64,000 bases of DNA from Fomitopsis serialis (GCF_022376445.1 NW_025955065.1:1-64000); one strand, 5' to 3'. Positions 37,901 through 51,253 are shown, counted from the stretch's first letter. The notes: generated from the sequence alone by a model not told the origin. Made by a program: numbers and translations.

Positions 37901-37904
37901 ACGG

Positions 37905-38345
37905 CCGGGTAGGGTAGGAAAGTATGCAGGCGGGCGGGCGAATATGTGGGCGGGCGGATGGGCGAATGCGTGAGCAGGCTTGCGAATGGACGGGCAAGCC
38001 AGTGAGTAAGTGGACTGATACTACAATGAGTGAGTGGACGAGTGAGTCAACAAGCAAGTCTGTGGACGAGTAGGTACATAGAGAGACGTACGATTGAAGA
38101 GGCAAGCGAGTAAGTAGAACTGCGAGAGGAAGTCGAATAAGTGCCAGGTGGGAGAACGAAGAGGCGGACGGGCAGGCAAACGATGCGGCAAGCCGGCGGG
38201 CGTCCAGACGAGTGAGGGAAGGGGCAGACGAGTAGGTAGATGGGCAGAGCGAGCGAGTGGGCGAGCAGACGCCCGGTGAGTGAGCAGACAGTCAATTGGC
38301 CGCGTATGACCAGACAAGCGGGGGCGATAGAGTGACTTGTTCATC
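37905..38345 (+). repeat. G/A-rich ~4-bp-periodic low-complexity tract
   Basis: Degenerate repeats of GCGAGCGAGTGGGCGAGCAG type run over ~440 bp, with purine bias on the plus strand. Confidence 0.8.
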
Positions 38346-39585
38346 AACATAACCTGTCGCACGGGCAGTGATCTATGACAAGTATTAGGGCGGTGAGCGC
38401 TGGACATGCTCAGGAGCCAGCAAGGGCGTACCTCTGACTTACGAGCTGTTGTGCTCACCCTTGCCACGGTCTTCTCTCTCCTCGTCGTCATCATTCGATT
38501 GCCACCCCTCATCCTTCGTTTTGCTGTCCCTTCCATCCCGCGCTCGTCGGGCGCGAAGAGGCGTGACAGCTTGGACTCGGGAGTGTGTAGTGGTGCCGCA
38601 GACGCGTCGAACGAAGACTCCTGCCCCCCGCGAGCATACTGAACAGACGGGCATGTGGGAGGAAGGACGCGTGGCGGAGTTGACTCGTCCTAGAGCAGAG
38701 CGAGACTTGGAGGCGTGTCGATCTCCGGTTCCGAGTTGGCTACTGTGTGGCCGTTATCGGGCGCACGGCAGTTCCGCACCGCCCGGGATTCGTCTTGCAG
38801 GCCACTCGTGCAGAGAGCCATGGTGGTCGTCGAGTGATCGAGACGTGGGGATGGCGACAGGGGCGCGAGCGTCGACGCAGACGTGTCGGAAGAGGAAGGA
38901 GGCGTGTCGCGAGGAAGTGGGGGAGAGAGAAGTGGTTTGGACGAAGGAGGTGTGGACGAGGGAACGCGTGGCGAGGACGAAGACGTGTCTAATGAGGGAG
39001 GGGACGCGTAACACGAGGAAGGGGGAGATGATGAGGAAGATGGTACTCACCGAAGCGAATTCGTGTTTCCGAGCCTTCAAGCTTTTAGATGCGCATCGCG
39101 CGAGCCCGAGTTCGCCTGGCCAAGTTGCATGCCCCAGAGACACGCGGCTTTGAGAAGAGGCGGTTGAGCGCGCAGTAGATCTGCTGAGACTCAGATAGAC
39201 CACAAGTCTCTTGAGGTGCGGTCGGGCAGGCGTCGTGGCTGGTCGCAAGTAGCGAGTCGCACAGCCGGCGCTTGCCGCTAGTGCGAGCCACGTATGCGCG
39301 GGAAAGGCCGGAACCGGCGCTTGGGACTTCAGCGAGGTTTGCACCCGTCCTCTTATCCCAACTCCCTTTTCCGCATCGTGCAAACCCCTGGAAATCTAAC
39401 AGCTCTGATACGACACGCCTGAGCACAACGAGCGCAGACGAAGGAAGACAAAACACAACGGGACGAGGGGCGAGAGTGGTGAACAAAAGGAAGGCAGACG
39501 GACGGAAACTAACGGTAAGCATTGTTTTGTGTACCTACTGTCACTACTGACGATCCTTGTTGTTAGTCACCGTGCTCGAGTAGGT
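38346..39585. other. No confident gene; mixed low complexity
   Basis: The 38.45-39.15 kb segment is translatable on both strands as charged low-complexity sequence. The 38.88-39.03 kb part is a degenerate GAGGAAGGAGG/GGACGAAG tract. The minus-strand reading DEGWQSNDDDEEREDRGKGE could be an acidic exon, but it is isolated. Confidence 0.35.
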
Positions 39586-39589
39586 ACAC

Positions 39590-40480
39590 CAACGAGCAAC
39601 TTGCCCGCCATTCCGCGCACCCGACTCGCCCGCCCACTTGCCCTCTCGCGCCCGCGCGGCCGCCCTATCGTGTCCGCCCGTGTTTCCCTACGTAGCCGTG
39701 ACGCGCAAGGGCATAGCCTCTTGCCTATTCACTTGCGCGCTCGCGCCCGCCTGCCCACCCTCACTTGCATGCCTGTTCGTGCCTGTCTGTTCTGACTCTC
39801 GAGCTCGCCCACTCTTCACTCGCTCGCCCGTCCTCGCCGCCCTTCTCGCCTGCTCTCCCTCGCCTCACCCGTCCAGCCGTTCCTGTCTGCGCGTCCTCGC
39901 CCTTTTGCTAACCAGCCCACCAGTCTGCTCGTCTGCTCGTCCGCGCATCCCGCATATTTATGCTTCCCGCCCTCTCGCGCAGGAGCTTGCCCCATCTCGC
40001 CCGCCGCTCTCATCTGCACGCCGTTCATGCCTGCCTGCCCTCGCCCTCACTAGCGTGTCTGCTGGCCTGCTCTCATCGCCAGTCGTGCCCGTCTCGCTAG
40101 TTCCCCTGCCCGCCCTTGCCTTGCTGGTTCACCCTACCTCCTGCCCTCACCCGCTTGCTCATTCTTGACTGCTCACCCTTGCCCTCACGCATCTGCTCGC
40201 CCGCCCGCTCTCAGGCTCGCCTCCTTGCTAACTCGCTCATCCACTCTCTTGCCCGTCCGCCGCCGTCCTTGCTGTCTTGTCTGCCGGCATACACCCCTGT
40301 CAGCTCGCCCGCTCTCGTTGCCTCGCCTCGCCTACTACCCGCCTTTCTTCGCCATCTTGCTGTATCTCACACGTCCACCTGTTCTTAGCTGCTTGTCCTC
40401 GCCCCTTGCTAGGTAGACTCGTAGCCCGCTGTCCTTCTCGTGTCCGGGCCCTCGACTTCTCGCGCCCACCCTCGGGAGGG
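39590..40480 (+). repeat. C/T-rich ~4-bp-periodic low-complexity tract
   Basis: About 890 bp of CTCGCCCGCCCTTGCCTGC-type sequence. It is complementary in character to 37.9-38.35 kb and 40.6-41.2 kb. Confidence 0.8.
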
Positions 40481-40589
40481 TGAGGGTCTGCAGGTGAGTA
40501 CAGGCATACGCGTGCGGGCTCACTAACGGCAGGCGCAGGACACGTCGACGTGCCGCGCGACGCGTACGACGACCGCGAGCACGCAGGGC

Positions 40590-41185
40590 CAATGCCCTGC
40601 GTGTAGGCGCGGCCGACGAACAATCGGCGGGCGGACCAGCGCGAGCGCACAGGCAGGCGAGCGGGTCAGCGGGCGGGCACGTGGGATGGCGAGCGCGCGG
40701 ACGAGCGACCGAACGGACGGGCGGGAAAGCGAATGAGTAGACGGCCAGGAAGGCGGACTGGAGAGCTCGCGGGTGGATGGGATGTTGGGCAGGGAAGTGG
40801 GCAAGCGGGAACAGAGGAGGGTGGGTGCCCTGCGCAGTCACGGCCGATGAACGCGTACGGGCGGGCGGTCACACAACCAGGCAAGGATGCACACGGCAAC
40901 CGCACGCAGAACATTGCTGACGAACGTACGCGCAGGTGAGTCAGCACCGCACGCATATTGACCACGAGCGCGTAGGGCTAATGCCCAGCGCGCAGGCATG
41001 GCCGATAAGCGGCGAGCGAAGGGAGCAAACGGGAGGGCTCGCGGGTGGCGCGTGCAGACGGGACGCAGGGCGGGAAGACGGGAAGACGCATGGGCGAAAG
41101 GCTCGCTGGGATGCGCGAGTCGATGGTGAGTACGCACGGGCGAGGAAGATGGTGGGGAGCACGGCGAGGAGTCAGGACAACCGGT
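40590..41185 (+). repeat. G/A-rich low-complexity tract
   Basis: GCGAGCGCGCGGACGAGCG-type degenerate repeats on the plus strand. The tract switches to C/T-rich at about 41.19-41.31 kb. Confidence 0.75.
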
Positions 41186-41344
41186 GCCGCCTGCTTGCCC
41201 GCGCAATCGCTCGCTCGCCCACCCGCCCGCCTGCGCGAGCCTCTCCGCTGTTCTGCCCACTCCCCCACTCCCTCACCTATCTGCCCGCCCATCCGCGCAT
41301 GGACCCGCAGACCAGCGAACCCGCACACGACCCGTATCCGCTGC

Positions 41345-41385
41345 ACAGGTACGGTACCCGGGCGGGTACGGGTACGGGTACAGGT
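41345..41385 (+). repeat. (GGTACG)n short tandem repeat
   Basis: CGGGTACGGGTACGGGTACA is centred near 41.37 kb. A weaker related GGGTAC cluster lies near 46.1-46.17 kb. The rest of 41.39-41.84 kb is AT-richer spacer upstream of the transposase. Confidence 0.8.
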
Positions 41386-41837
41386 GAGCCCCCGGCAATT
41401 CACAGCTTACGACGGGTCTGTACCCGGGGCGAGTACGGGTAGACTACTACCACTGGCAGCGCTGGCGGCGGGAGCTACACATACGTAGACTTTTAATACT
41501 GAACTTGATTACTATCAGTACTTTAGTACCCAATTGATTAGTATGATCCTAAACCTTATGATGCGACGTCACTACAGCTGCTACACCACGGTTTGTGGGA
41601 AGTATCATGCTTATGGTATGAAATAGCATGCAATTTTGTGAGATAACATGGCCTCACCGAGACCATATCTTCCATGAAGTAGTGATAATTTGTTCTCCCT
41701 GAGTGTCATTTAGATCTAATTAGAAAGGGGGTAAAGCAAAATGATCTAATCTCTAATGCGGCTAATTAGGTGACATTTTGCACGATTATGCCTCATTTTG
41801 CATCATTTGTCCTCATTTGTGAATCTGGATTTTCCTG

Positions 41838-44800
41838 ATGATCTCGGTGGCCCCGGACCCATTTGAAGTACCACAGTCGCACGACTCTACTGCCATCGCT
41901 AACCCGCCGGAGCACCATTCGACGTTCGGCGACTTGGAACTTGACGACGGCGCACCTGACGACCCATTTGAAACTATGGAGACGGAGTTCCACGATCTCT
42001 CGGATTACGTCGACACACACGCCAAACGCAGACGGACAGCGGGGGTGAGAATATCCTCATTTCTGACGCGTGGTGTACTGACTGGAAAGCCGTCTGCAGG
42101 ACCATCCACTTCGTGAATGGACACCTGAGATTGATACGTGGCTGGCAGAAATGCTGAGGCTCGAAGGTCGATGTGGACACTCCGATATGGATTGCGCGGG
42201 ATGCAGCTCTGATCATTCGCCTTTCCGATGCCGGGACTGCTCGGACGTCCAAATGTATTGCGAGAGCTGCATGGTGCATCGCCATCGGGCACTTCCCTTC
42301 CATCGGCTTGAGGTGAGCAAAGGCTTCGCACCCGCATGTTTCCATCTGACGGACACCACAGAGATGGCACGATGGCATATTCTTCGCCAAGGTCGACCTC
42401 AAAAGTCTCGGACTTCGTATACAGCTGGGTCATCCCCCTGGTGTGTCGTGTATCAACCCCGAAAGAGCATTTGGGGACGACTTCGTAGTGCTGGACCTCT
42501 CGGGAGTGCACAGCGTCGGACTCGACTTCTGCGGCTGCACTTGTGCGGCATCTCACACGGTGCAGCTTCTGCGCGCAAGACTATTTCCAGCAACGTCTAC
42601 GAACCCCAAGACCGCTGCCACTTTCGCGCTGCTCCGACACTTCCACCTCTTATCCAATCAAGCGAATGTATCTGGGTTCGAGTTTCATACGACGCTCGCT
42701 CGCCTGACTGACAACACCGGGGTCAACCCTCCGAAGGTGAGTGTCCGAGCAAAAGCGTGCGTCTCCATTATACCTACAGCTACTTTCATAGGATCGGTAC
42801 CCGTCGTTCATGCGGATGATGCGGATGTGGAGGAATCTGCAGATGTTCAAGAGAGCTGGTCGAGGACATGATCCTGCCGGGGTCAACGCAACCGCGCCTG
42901 GCGAGTGCGCCGTGGCATGTCCGGCATGTCCCCACCCTGGAAAGAACCTCCCCGAGGACTGGCAAAACGCCCCACCAGACCAGCAGTACGTCACTTGGCA
43001 CTTCTCGGTACCTGTTGTCATGCTGACGGATTGTTCGAGGTGGCTCTACCGGCTGTTCGTGGGGATAGATGCTAATTTCCGTCTGAAGCGCAGGCTCGTC
43101 TCTTCTAACGAGCACGATCCTGGTTTAAACCGTGGCGCCGCCTACTTCGTCGAAGAAAGGGCCTACAAAGCCCACTTGGCGGCCCACAGTGACCTCGTGC
43201 AAGAGACAACTAGCACTTGCCACAACCACGACGCCGTTAAGCTCGCGAACTCAAGGGGTCAAGACACAACAGATGCGACTGGTGTGGTGACAATCGAGTG
43301 TACGCGGCATGACATGAAGAGGCCGTGCTCCGTCGGCGATCTTCAAAAGGGAGAACGGTGCGTCTGTCTCATCGAACCTTCTCATTGCGTGTCCATGCAA
43401 ACATCGCTCGCAGATACGTCAACACGGACTACGTGTTCCATTCAAGTGTTCAAGATAATGACCACCTCGTATTGGTCGTGTCGTATGACATAGCGTGCCA
43501 GTGGTCCGTTAACTTCTGGGATCGCATGCGGAAGTACAATCCGCAGTGGGATTTTGCTGGCCGCCGGATCATTTTCCTCATACCCAAGTTCCATCTACCA
43601 GCTCATAAGGTGAGTTGCCGGGAGAATTACTCATTTAACTACGCGAAGCATGTAGGTCGCACCGACGGGGAAGCCGTGGAGCGCGGTTGGTCCGCGGTGA
43701 ATGGCTTTTCTGGGAGTACCAGGGAGATGGGTCCTGGAGCTCGGCGCGACCTGTTGGACGACGTGTTCGCGGACTACAACTGGCGAAAGATTGCTCGTCT
43801 CCGTAAGTCTTTCTCTGGCACTGTGCAAGCATACTTCTCTGACTGCTGTCGCAAGCGACTGCCATACTGAACAAGGTGAAAGTTGCAATCGACAAACGCA
43901 GCAAGTACGTCTTCGCCTTCGAGGCTTTGGACGATGGAATGAATCCAGCCCATAAGATGGACTGGCAGAGGCAAGTGGAGACCTGGGAGTCGGGTACAGA
44001 CGGCACATGCCCCAACCCCTTTGCCGTCACACGCAGACGTGAGTGCTGTCTTTTGTTCTACTGTGCGTGCGTTCTCAATACAAGACCATAGCTGTTACTT
44101 TGGCGGCCGTCCGGTTGAAGCTGGCCGAGCGTGAATCTGCAGAACTGCAAGCACGGAGTTCCACTTCACTTCTCGACGTCATCTCGCCTTACTCTCTCAT
44201 TTCACAAGGCCTCGACCACGAAGAAGAGCAGTGAGTTCGCTCGCCTATTATACTTGTAGTGAACTCAAATCGTTGCAGACGCAGGCTCAAGGCAAAGAAA
44301 GCCAATCTTGGCTCGCGTGCAACAGACCTACAGAAGGGTGATGTTGTCATCGCCCGCAACAGCTTATTCCGCACGATCGAGGCGTGGCAGGCAGTTCAGC
44401 ATCTGTACATGCCAACCGTCGCTGCGCAACGGAGTCGTGACACCGCGTTGAATATCGCCCCACCAGCGGAGGATATCTCCCTCTATCTCCCGTCTGAGGT
44501 CGTCGACCTCATGACAGTTGAAGGCCAGTTGCAGGACATCGAGTGGGAGCTACGCGTTGGGCTCGCGCATGATGCGCTTGAGGACATCCGCCGACTTCTC
44601 AGCGCGAAGAAGAAACTACTACAATTCAAGAGTTCTTTCGTCACTGGTCAGTACCACAACACACGCGCGCGCGGCGCCATCGACAGGTGTATGGAGAAGA
44701 TTACTCAGATCAGGGCTAAGTACAACGCTTGCTACAGCGCGCTCACGAAGCTTGCTCCCGCCCTAGGCAAGACGAGCTGGAGGAGGGAAACGGGCTTACA

Positions 44801-44954
44801 GCAGCTGGTGGACAACGATGTACGGTACATGTCCGAACCGGACCCAGAGGCAGAGGACGAGCAGACTGAAGGGACGCGGACAGTTTCATGGATATGGACA
44901 ACAAAAGGGGCGCAAAGCGGAGATGATGACGAGGATGAAGAGGAGAGTACGTGA
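41838..44954 (+). CDS. CxC2-KDZ transposase, apparently intact
   Basis: Nine exons: 41838-42044, 42100-42312, 42362-42736, 42792-42985, 43040-43357, 43414-43802, 43883-44038, 44092-44230 and 44279-44954. They total 889 codons with every phase consistent. An N-terminal CxC2 cysteine cluster (CGHSDMDCAGCSSD, FRCRDCSDVQMYCESC) precedes the KDZ core. The core contains LGLRIQLGHPPG, FALLRHFHLLS, RAGRGHDPAGV, LYRLFVGIDANFRLKRR, ECTRHDMKRP, DLQKGER, VVSYDIACQW, FLIPKFHLPAHK and GRTDGEAVERGW. The Asp of DANF, the Asp of YDIACQW and the Glu of DGEAVERGW are the likely RNase H-fold catalytic acids. A helical C-terminus with ATDLQKGD and a DE-rich tail follows. KDZ transposases mobilise large DNA elements in fungi. 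No frameshift or stop is visible, so this copy may be active. Confidence 0.92.
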
Positions 44955-47900
44955 TCCAATGGGCTGCACATCAGCAAAATGGGCAATTTCTGAGCATCTG
45001 AGAGGCTGACGGAGACCCCTCAGAGTGACCAGAGCATCAGATAGCTCAGATTCCTCATCTTGTCAGACAGCTCAATGAACCAACGAGGTCGTAGTACTGT
45101 CTGCATCTAAAAACTCATCTATTCAATTCCTAATAATTGCAGTAGCCATAGAATCACTACTCGTATATCGACAACTCGAGAGCATTGTACACAGAGAATA
45201 CATAGTGGGGAACTACACTAAAGCAGATAGTTGCCGTCGACACAAGCTCATGGGTCGCACCGTCTGCTGTCTCGCCCGTGTTGTCTACCAGGACCTCATT
45301 CGTGTCTCTGCCGTCTCGCCTGTGTCATCTGCCGACTCGCCCACCCCATGTACCCTCTCTCGACCCGTGTGCCGTCTCGTCTGCCCCGTCTGTCATCTTG
45401 CCCACCCCATCTACTCACCCTCTCGCGCTGTCTGCCGTCTCGTCTGCCATCTCACTTGCGCTGTCTGCTATCCCACTCATGCGGCCCGGGCGAGGGCGCA
45501 TGCTCTTGCTTGCCGGGCTCATCCTCGGCCGGCTCTCGCTTATTCCACTGGAGCTCGTTGAGCACGTGTTCGGCGGGCTGGTACCCATTGCGCTCGTCGG
45601 CGCTGGGGTTGTTGTTGAGTAGCTCTGCGCGGAACTGACGAGACGCGGTCGACTCACCTACCGTGCTGGTCCGATTGACCAGCACCCGAGCCCTTCTTGC
45701 GGTCTAGCACAACTGTTGACAGAGCGCGTCGTGTTCAGACGCGTTATCAACACGGCGACGCGGACATGGGTAATCTGTGCCTGATGGCGTTCATCCTGGG
45801 CACAAATCCCCTCGAAGGACTTGTCCTCGAACACCCTCTTGCTGGGTGGGGTCGTCATAGGTGGGTGGTTGCTCGCTAAATACATCTGCAGTCGGGTTGG
45901 CGCTTGCGGGGTCGTCCTGGGCGAGTTCTTGTGGGCGTCGTCCGAACTCGTACTTACCAGGATTGTCCGGGTGTGGAGATAATGCAAGGCAGGAACCTAC
46001 CTCGTTGCGTCCCTGCTGACCATGGCACCCTTCACGCCTTGCCTTCCCACCCCTCTCGCAGCCATGGCGACCCTCTTGACGCGTCACCAGTGCCCCGCTT
46101 GGACCGTCGTAGGGCCGAGCACGGGTATACCGAGCTCGACCCGTACCCATAACTCGCCCGGGTACAGGTTTCGCGCGAGTGAAGGCGGATTTGCGGTTTC
46201 ACAGGTAGGCGGGTGAGAAGGAGCGTGGGCAAGAGCAAGCGAGAGCGGGGCAAGTGGGCGAACGGGCAGCAAGCGAGCAGGCGGGCGGGCAGGCCAGATT
46301 GCGGGCCAGAGTGAACGCGCGGGCGAAAGGGAGCGTGGGCGAGAGACAGCGCTGGTGGGTGGGCAGGCGAGCGTACGAGCGTGCGAGCGAGTAGGTTACC
46401 AGGCGAGGCTGCGAGCTATTAGTGCGCAAGAGGGTGTCGTCGAGTCGACGCCGACGTGGAGGATGCGCGAGAACTTGAAGTGCTAAGCGCCTCAAAGCGC
46501 CTCAGCCACGACACGTCACGCGCGCTCGCCGCTCCTCTCGACTCAGAGCGTCGAGTCTCTTGCCTCCTGCCTCTCTGTCACAACTTCGCCCTCGCTTGCT
46601 CGCCGCTGATCTCCAGTACACACGGCAGGCGCGTCCGCAAGCGACGGCGCGTGCACCGGACCACGGCCCAAGATCGCGCTGTACGCGACCGGGGCCAACG
46701 AGCTCCAGCGACGCGCCAAGAGCATCGCTGGAGGCTCGCGAAGGGATGCACACGTAGGGAGGAGGGGTTACGGCCAGGTGAGTCCGCCGCTTTGTACCTC
46801 GACCCCATAGTCAACCCCGGCAAGCGAATGCCCAGCAAGGACGACCGGACGGAGACGAACACAACGGAGGCGCCCCAAGATTGCAGGGCCCCATGGTCCT
46901 CGGGAGCCAGTCGCCCAACCAGCTCGCCTCGCTCCTCTTTGACGCCCTCCGCAACATCGACGTCCTCGACTCAGCCACATCCTGAATCCAAACACCCTCG
47001 ACATCCGCGCTGCCGACGCCCGCATGTCCTTTTCCCGCATAGGCGCAGACGGCGGCGGCCAGCCTGTCCTCGTCCCCGTCCACTACGCAGCCGCAAGACC
47101 CGTGACAAGCTCCGGTGACGTCCCAAGATCAGACTTGGAGCCTCGCGGAGGTCCTGCATACCCCGCCCTGATGCACGCTATCTAGTTCCCTCTCGAACAC
47201 CCAACGGCGTCTGTGTCTCAGGACACCCAGAGCCCCAGCAGCCCGCCTCGTCTCCCCGCTTTCCCGTGCCCTCGACGTGCGCACCGACCCTCCATACCGA
47301 GCTAACACCACCCGGCATGCCGAGAACGACGGAGGGCAGCTCGTGGTGCCGCGGAGTCGACGTGTCCGGTGACGACGCCAGGACTGGACGTGGCCGCCCT
47401 GTCTCGCGTCAGGAAACACCGTCGTGTGCTGCGAAGGGACGGATGACGCTGCGGATTGCAGAGGCACTCGCGCACGCAGAGCATTCGTGAGTGGAGGAGA
47501 TGCATCACGACGAGGTACGTACATTCCGTGCCTGTACCCGCTGCTGTATCTCACGACTCGTGGCTCCATTCCGCCGCAAGGCGGTGCTCCGGGGTGACCG
47601 GTTCGTCCTCGCTTGCAGGACGCGGGAGAACAAAGTCAGCTGCGTATGCGAGAGCAGCAAGGAAGGACACTCACCGGCACACTGAAGACGTGTCCGGTAT
47701 CGACGTGCAGTCGAGTCGCTCGGGGCCGACGATACACGCAAGATGCAGGGCTGCACACGACGTTGTGAGCTGCGTCTCGGAAGAGGACGAGACACGTACT
47801 AGTACCACGAGGAGTGCAGACGACCGCAAGTACGCGTCAGAACCTGCAGCGAAGACGTCTGCGTACTGGGGATTGCAGCAGAGGTGGACGCAGTAGGTAG

Positions 47901-48329
47901 ACAAGCGAGAGTACGTGGATGGCAAGTGTGACCGATGTCGACCAGTTTGCTGTGCATCGACTCCAGCCGGACGAACGGAAGCTTTGACGTGCATGTAAGT
48001 AGCTCGCGCGAACATAGTGTAGTGTCCGTGTAGTATTACAGTGATCAGTATAACAATATATCTTTTAGCTCGTTTATTAATGTCCTGGCTGAGATGTCTG
48101 CTGAGCTGAGATGTCTGAGAGGCTTTCTGACGTGTCTGAGGATCGTGTCTGACGAAGTTACGTTGCAAAAATCCGAGGTCATGAGGGCTGATTATCTGGA
48201 GCGATCTGAAGCGATCTGAAGCGATCTGAGCGCCTCTGAAGTCCCTGACAGCGCCGTCAGACAGATTTCATGTTTTACTGATGCAATGAGTGTGTACGAC
48301 GAAGACTGACTCTTTCTTTGTGCATGCAG
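44955..48329. other. No confident gene; low-complexity and decayed sequence
   Basis: C/T-rich tract at about 45.27-45.48 kb and G/A-rich tract at about 46.2-46.4 kb. Around 46.89-47.1 kb the plus strand reads LASLLFDALRNIDVLD and, one frame over, ILNPNTLDIRAADARMSF. This looks like a decayed gene I cannot name. Three tandem GCGATCTGAA units lie near 48.20-48.23 kb. The missing upstream exons of the 48.33 kb gene tail may be in here, but I could not find them. Confidence 0.4.
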
Positions 48330-48613
48330 GGCTACGAATCGAGTGGTGTCAGGCTCGCGCACGAGCCCATCGGTTTACAGAAGAGTGTCAACTACTTGAA
48401 GAGGAAATGCGACGCATTCTACAGTTCTACGAATGGCAAGAAGGCTGGTGGCAGGAGCGGGCACATGGCTGGGAGGGCCTCTCAGCAGAGTACCGGGAGG
48501 GGCTGGCTGTGTATGCTCACCGTCAGGCTGACATACGAGAGTCAATGAGGACAAAGTGTCATAAGGCGTGGGCGGATGTCAGTCACTATATGACTCTAGG
48601 TGCTACCTTGTAG
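48330..48613 (+). pseudogene. C-terminal exon of a second KDZ-type transposase
   Basis: The exon follows a good acceptor (TTGTGCATGCAG) and encodes LRIEWCQARARAHRFTEECQ, LLEEEMRRILQFYEWQEGWW and EGLAVYAHRQADIRESM before TAG at 48611-48613. This is the typical tail of another KDZ-family group (LRVEWxKxRARAxRWxEEVxLLxEEMRR). No upstream exons of that gene are recognisable, so it is probably a remnant of an older or nested KDZ element inside or beside the current one. Confidence 0.68.
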
Positions 48614-51253
48614 GAACTCGTACCTTAGTCGTGGATTAATCCTTTCGGTCGGCGAAGCTTTCAATTGGATTACAGTACGGACTGGTTCAGTGGTCACTAC
48701 GTGAGATTTGGCAGTGTCGTGCATCTAGTTCACGACGACTTCCATACCTTGATCTCTGTCTCATGAGTCTCATCCCATCGTCTCGCAGAGAGATGTGCCC
48801 AGTGGGATACGTCTCCTAGTATCCACCCATAGCTAATTACTCATGGTGAACAATCACGCGCTTCCCCGAGCTGCCACGCAGTCTACATACATGTACCCAA
48901 AACTCAACTCTGCGCAGCTGAACGCTGAGCGCTGAGCGCCCGAGGTGTGGTACCGATGCGATCTCCTAAGCGCTTGCCCACTACGCGTTGGACACTTCCA
49001 AGTGTCCGACCGAACCTACTATGACTGCGAACAGCGACTCGAATGCCCGTCTGAGTTCATGATCACGATTTGGGAACCTGTGACTGAATGGTATGCCCTG
49101 TCAGTCTACGGTTATGTTCTATACCTGGCAGCGCTAACATTCAATAGGGTGTTGTGCTGGCACATTGGCACCGTCTTGGTGCTTGCGCCTAACTACATGA
49201 CGTGGCCTCAGTACAGGCGAGGTTCCTGACTTGTATGTGTCTCGGTCATCTAGTATGGTACGGCCCGCTTACTGACCCACGCGACAGGCTGAGGTGTGGA
49301 CATTTCCCGTAACTGCGAGGAACCCGGAATGGCCAATCAGGGAAGCATGGGAGCCACAGAGTTAGCTGTTGTATTAGCCTTTCGACAGTGTCTGATTGTA
49401 AGTCATACTTGATTGGAACGAAGGATGTCAGATCCGAACCTAATCACATTATTTGATACAGTCTGCAAGCATGATGCCTGAGCGGTGTCTCCTGAAATGA
49501 TAGGCTTCTTAGGTCAGTTTTCCCGCGTCACACGTCGTCACTGAATCTTCCGTCAGTGCAATATGTATGAGACTTACCAGTGATGGGTCGTAATCTAACA
49601 TTCAAAGTTTAGACAGAGACACCTAGTACACGGACTCAAAGTCACGACCATTACACGAACCAGCCGCAAATTCGCGCTCTATGCCACAGCTCCCCTGACG
49701 GGTGTGTACATATACTCTAAGAAGAAGTCCGAATCAGCCAGACCTCGCGCTACCATTACCGCCGAAGCAACCGTGACATATGCCGCGGCTTCCTTGGCAG
49801 GTAGATGTATACTCTTGATCCGAATCACCTAAGTAGACCCCGCGCTGACATTACCACATGCAGGACGGCGCGTATTCATTTGAGGTGAGTTCATCTGATT
49901 AAGCTAAGGTCCGATAAGTCGGACAGTGCCATTGACTCAGATCGCTGACTCTCTGCCAAAGACGCGACAATGCATCGACATCTCCTGACCGACTTAGGAA
50001 GCCACCACCTTCCGCGGGTGCTACCTACCGAATGACGTGGTTACAACTGCGTGAGGGGCGGCAAGCGTTACAGGAGACACAGTGATCCTGAGTCAGTGCC
50101 AGTAACAACTAATAGACTTGGAGCTGAGGTCGTACTACTACAGATACGACAAGCCGGCGTAATGGAAAGGAGCCGAAAGGAGCCGACATTCCATTCCCGG
50201 TTTGCTAGCGGTGGAGATCTACGCCACGATATCATTTGGCGACGGATCCATAGGAAATGAAGGAGCCCGAATTGGTCGGTGATCCTCAATACGTCTCGTT
50301 CAGCTTCTCGGTGATCTGTCACGCGTCACGACCGAGCCTTTCACGAACGTGCACGCGCAAGAGGTCGAATTCGTGTCATTGTGATGCGCCGTGATGTTCG
50401 GAGGCTGTTTCAGCGGTCGACATATGGAGCCTGAGAGATGTGGGTCACGGGTGCTGACGTCTGGGTGGTGGCTCATGAACAGTGAGCAGAAATCGACGCC
50501 GGGGCCCTGCGTGATGAACTGATGGGGCATTCCGACTAGAATCTACTGCCCGATTCGGGAGCACAGACCACTTCTGGCCGCGCCTGAAGTGTGGCCGAAT
50601 GAGGGTCCCCGCTCTCCCTACTCCGGATTCTGGCAGGGCACGTGCACGGAGCGATGTATCAGAGTCGTGGCAGGGAGCATAGCATATCGGAAAGGTGATG
50701 TATGAGACTTGTGGTGTTATATCTGTGCTGATGACGTACAGGACTCGGAAAGTATTGTCGGGGAAGGTCACAACGGTAATACATCGCGCCTGCGCTGACC
50801 GCATAGGAGGCGGCGTGGCGGCAGAAGCCTGAAGGTGCGGGAGGGGATGATGCATGGCACCAGTAATGCATCATGGACGCAGATGATGTACGAGGGACTA
50901 CAGCAGCGAGAGGAGATGATCTATGATGCTCGCCGCGGTAATGCATCACGCCTGCGCTAATGAGTAAATGGGGATGCGGTGATGGAAGTTGCGGGAGGGG
51001 ATGTACTACTACTGATGGGCCTCCGAGTCGCATATTGGTGATGCATCATAAAACCTGCGCTCACGATGTACAGGCCCGGTGGCGGTAATGCATTAGGTCT
51101 GTGCATGATACATGACAGGTTGCAGGTCATGTATCATGCCTGCGGGGGCAGATGTATAACGGGACAGGCTGCAAGGTGAGTACTACCACATTCGGTAGGC
51201 AGCCGATGTAACATGCATGCAAGCAGGTGATGTATGAGGGTACATGGCTAAGG
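48614..51253. other. Right subterminal region of the KDZ element
   Basis: The 48.6-50.4 kb segment holds no recognisable gene. From ~50.65 kb to the end there are many dispersed variants of GTAATGCATCAYGCCTGCGCT, GATGTATGA and CATGTATCATGCC in both orientations, mirroring the left end. Confidence 0.6.

Noticed and set aside
39590..40480. Long ORFs in the C/T-rich tract
   Set aside because: They are products of low-complexity periodic DNA, open on several frames at once, with no domain or splice logic.
43611..43650. Intron inside AHKVSCRENYSFNY of the transposase (a GTGAGT is present)
   Set aside because: The family alignment requires the SxNY...GRTDGEA stretch. The reading frame is open and conserved through it, so the GTGAGT is coding.
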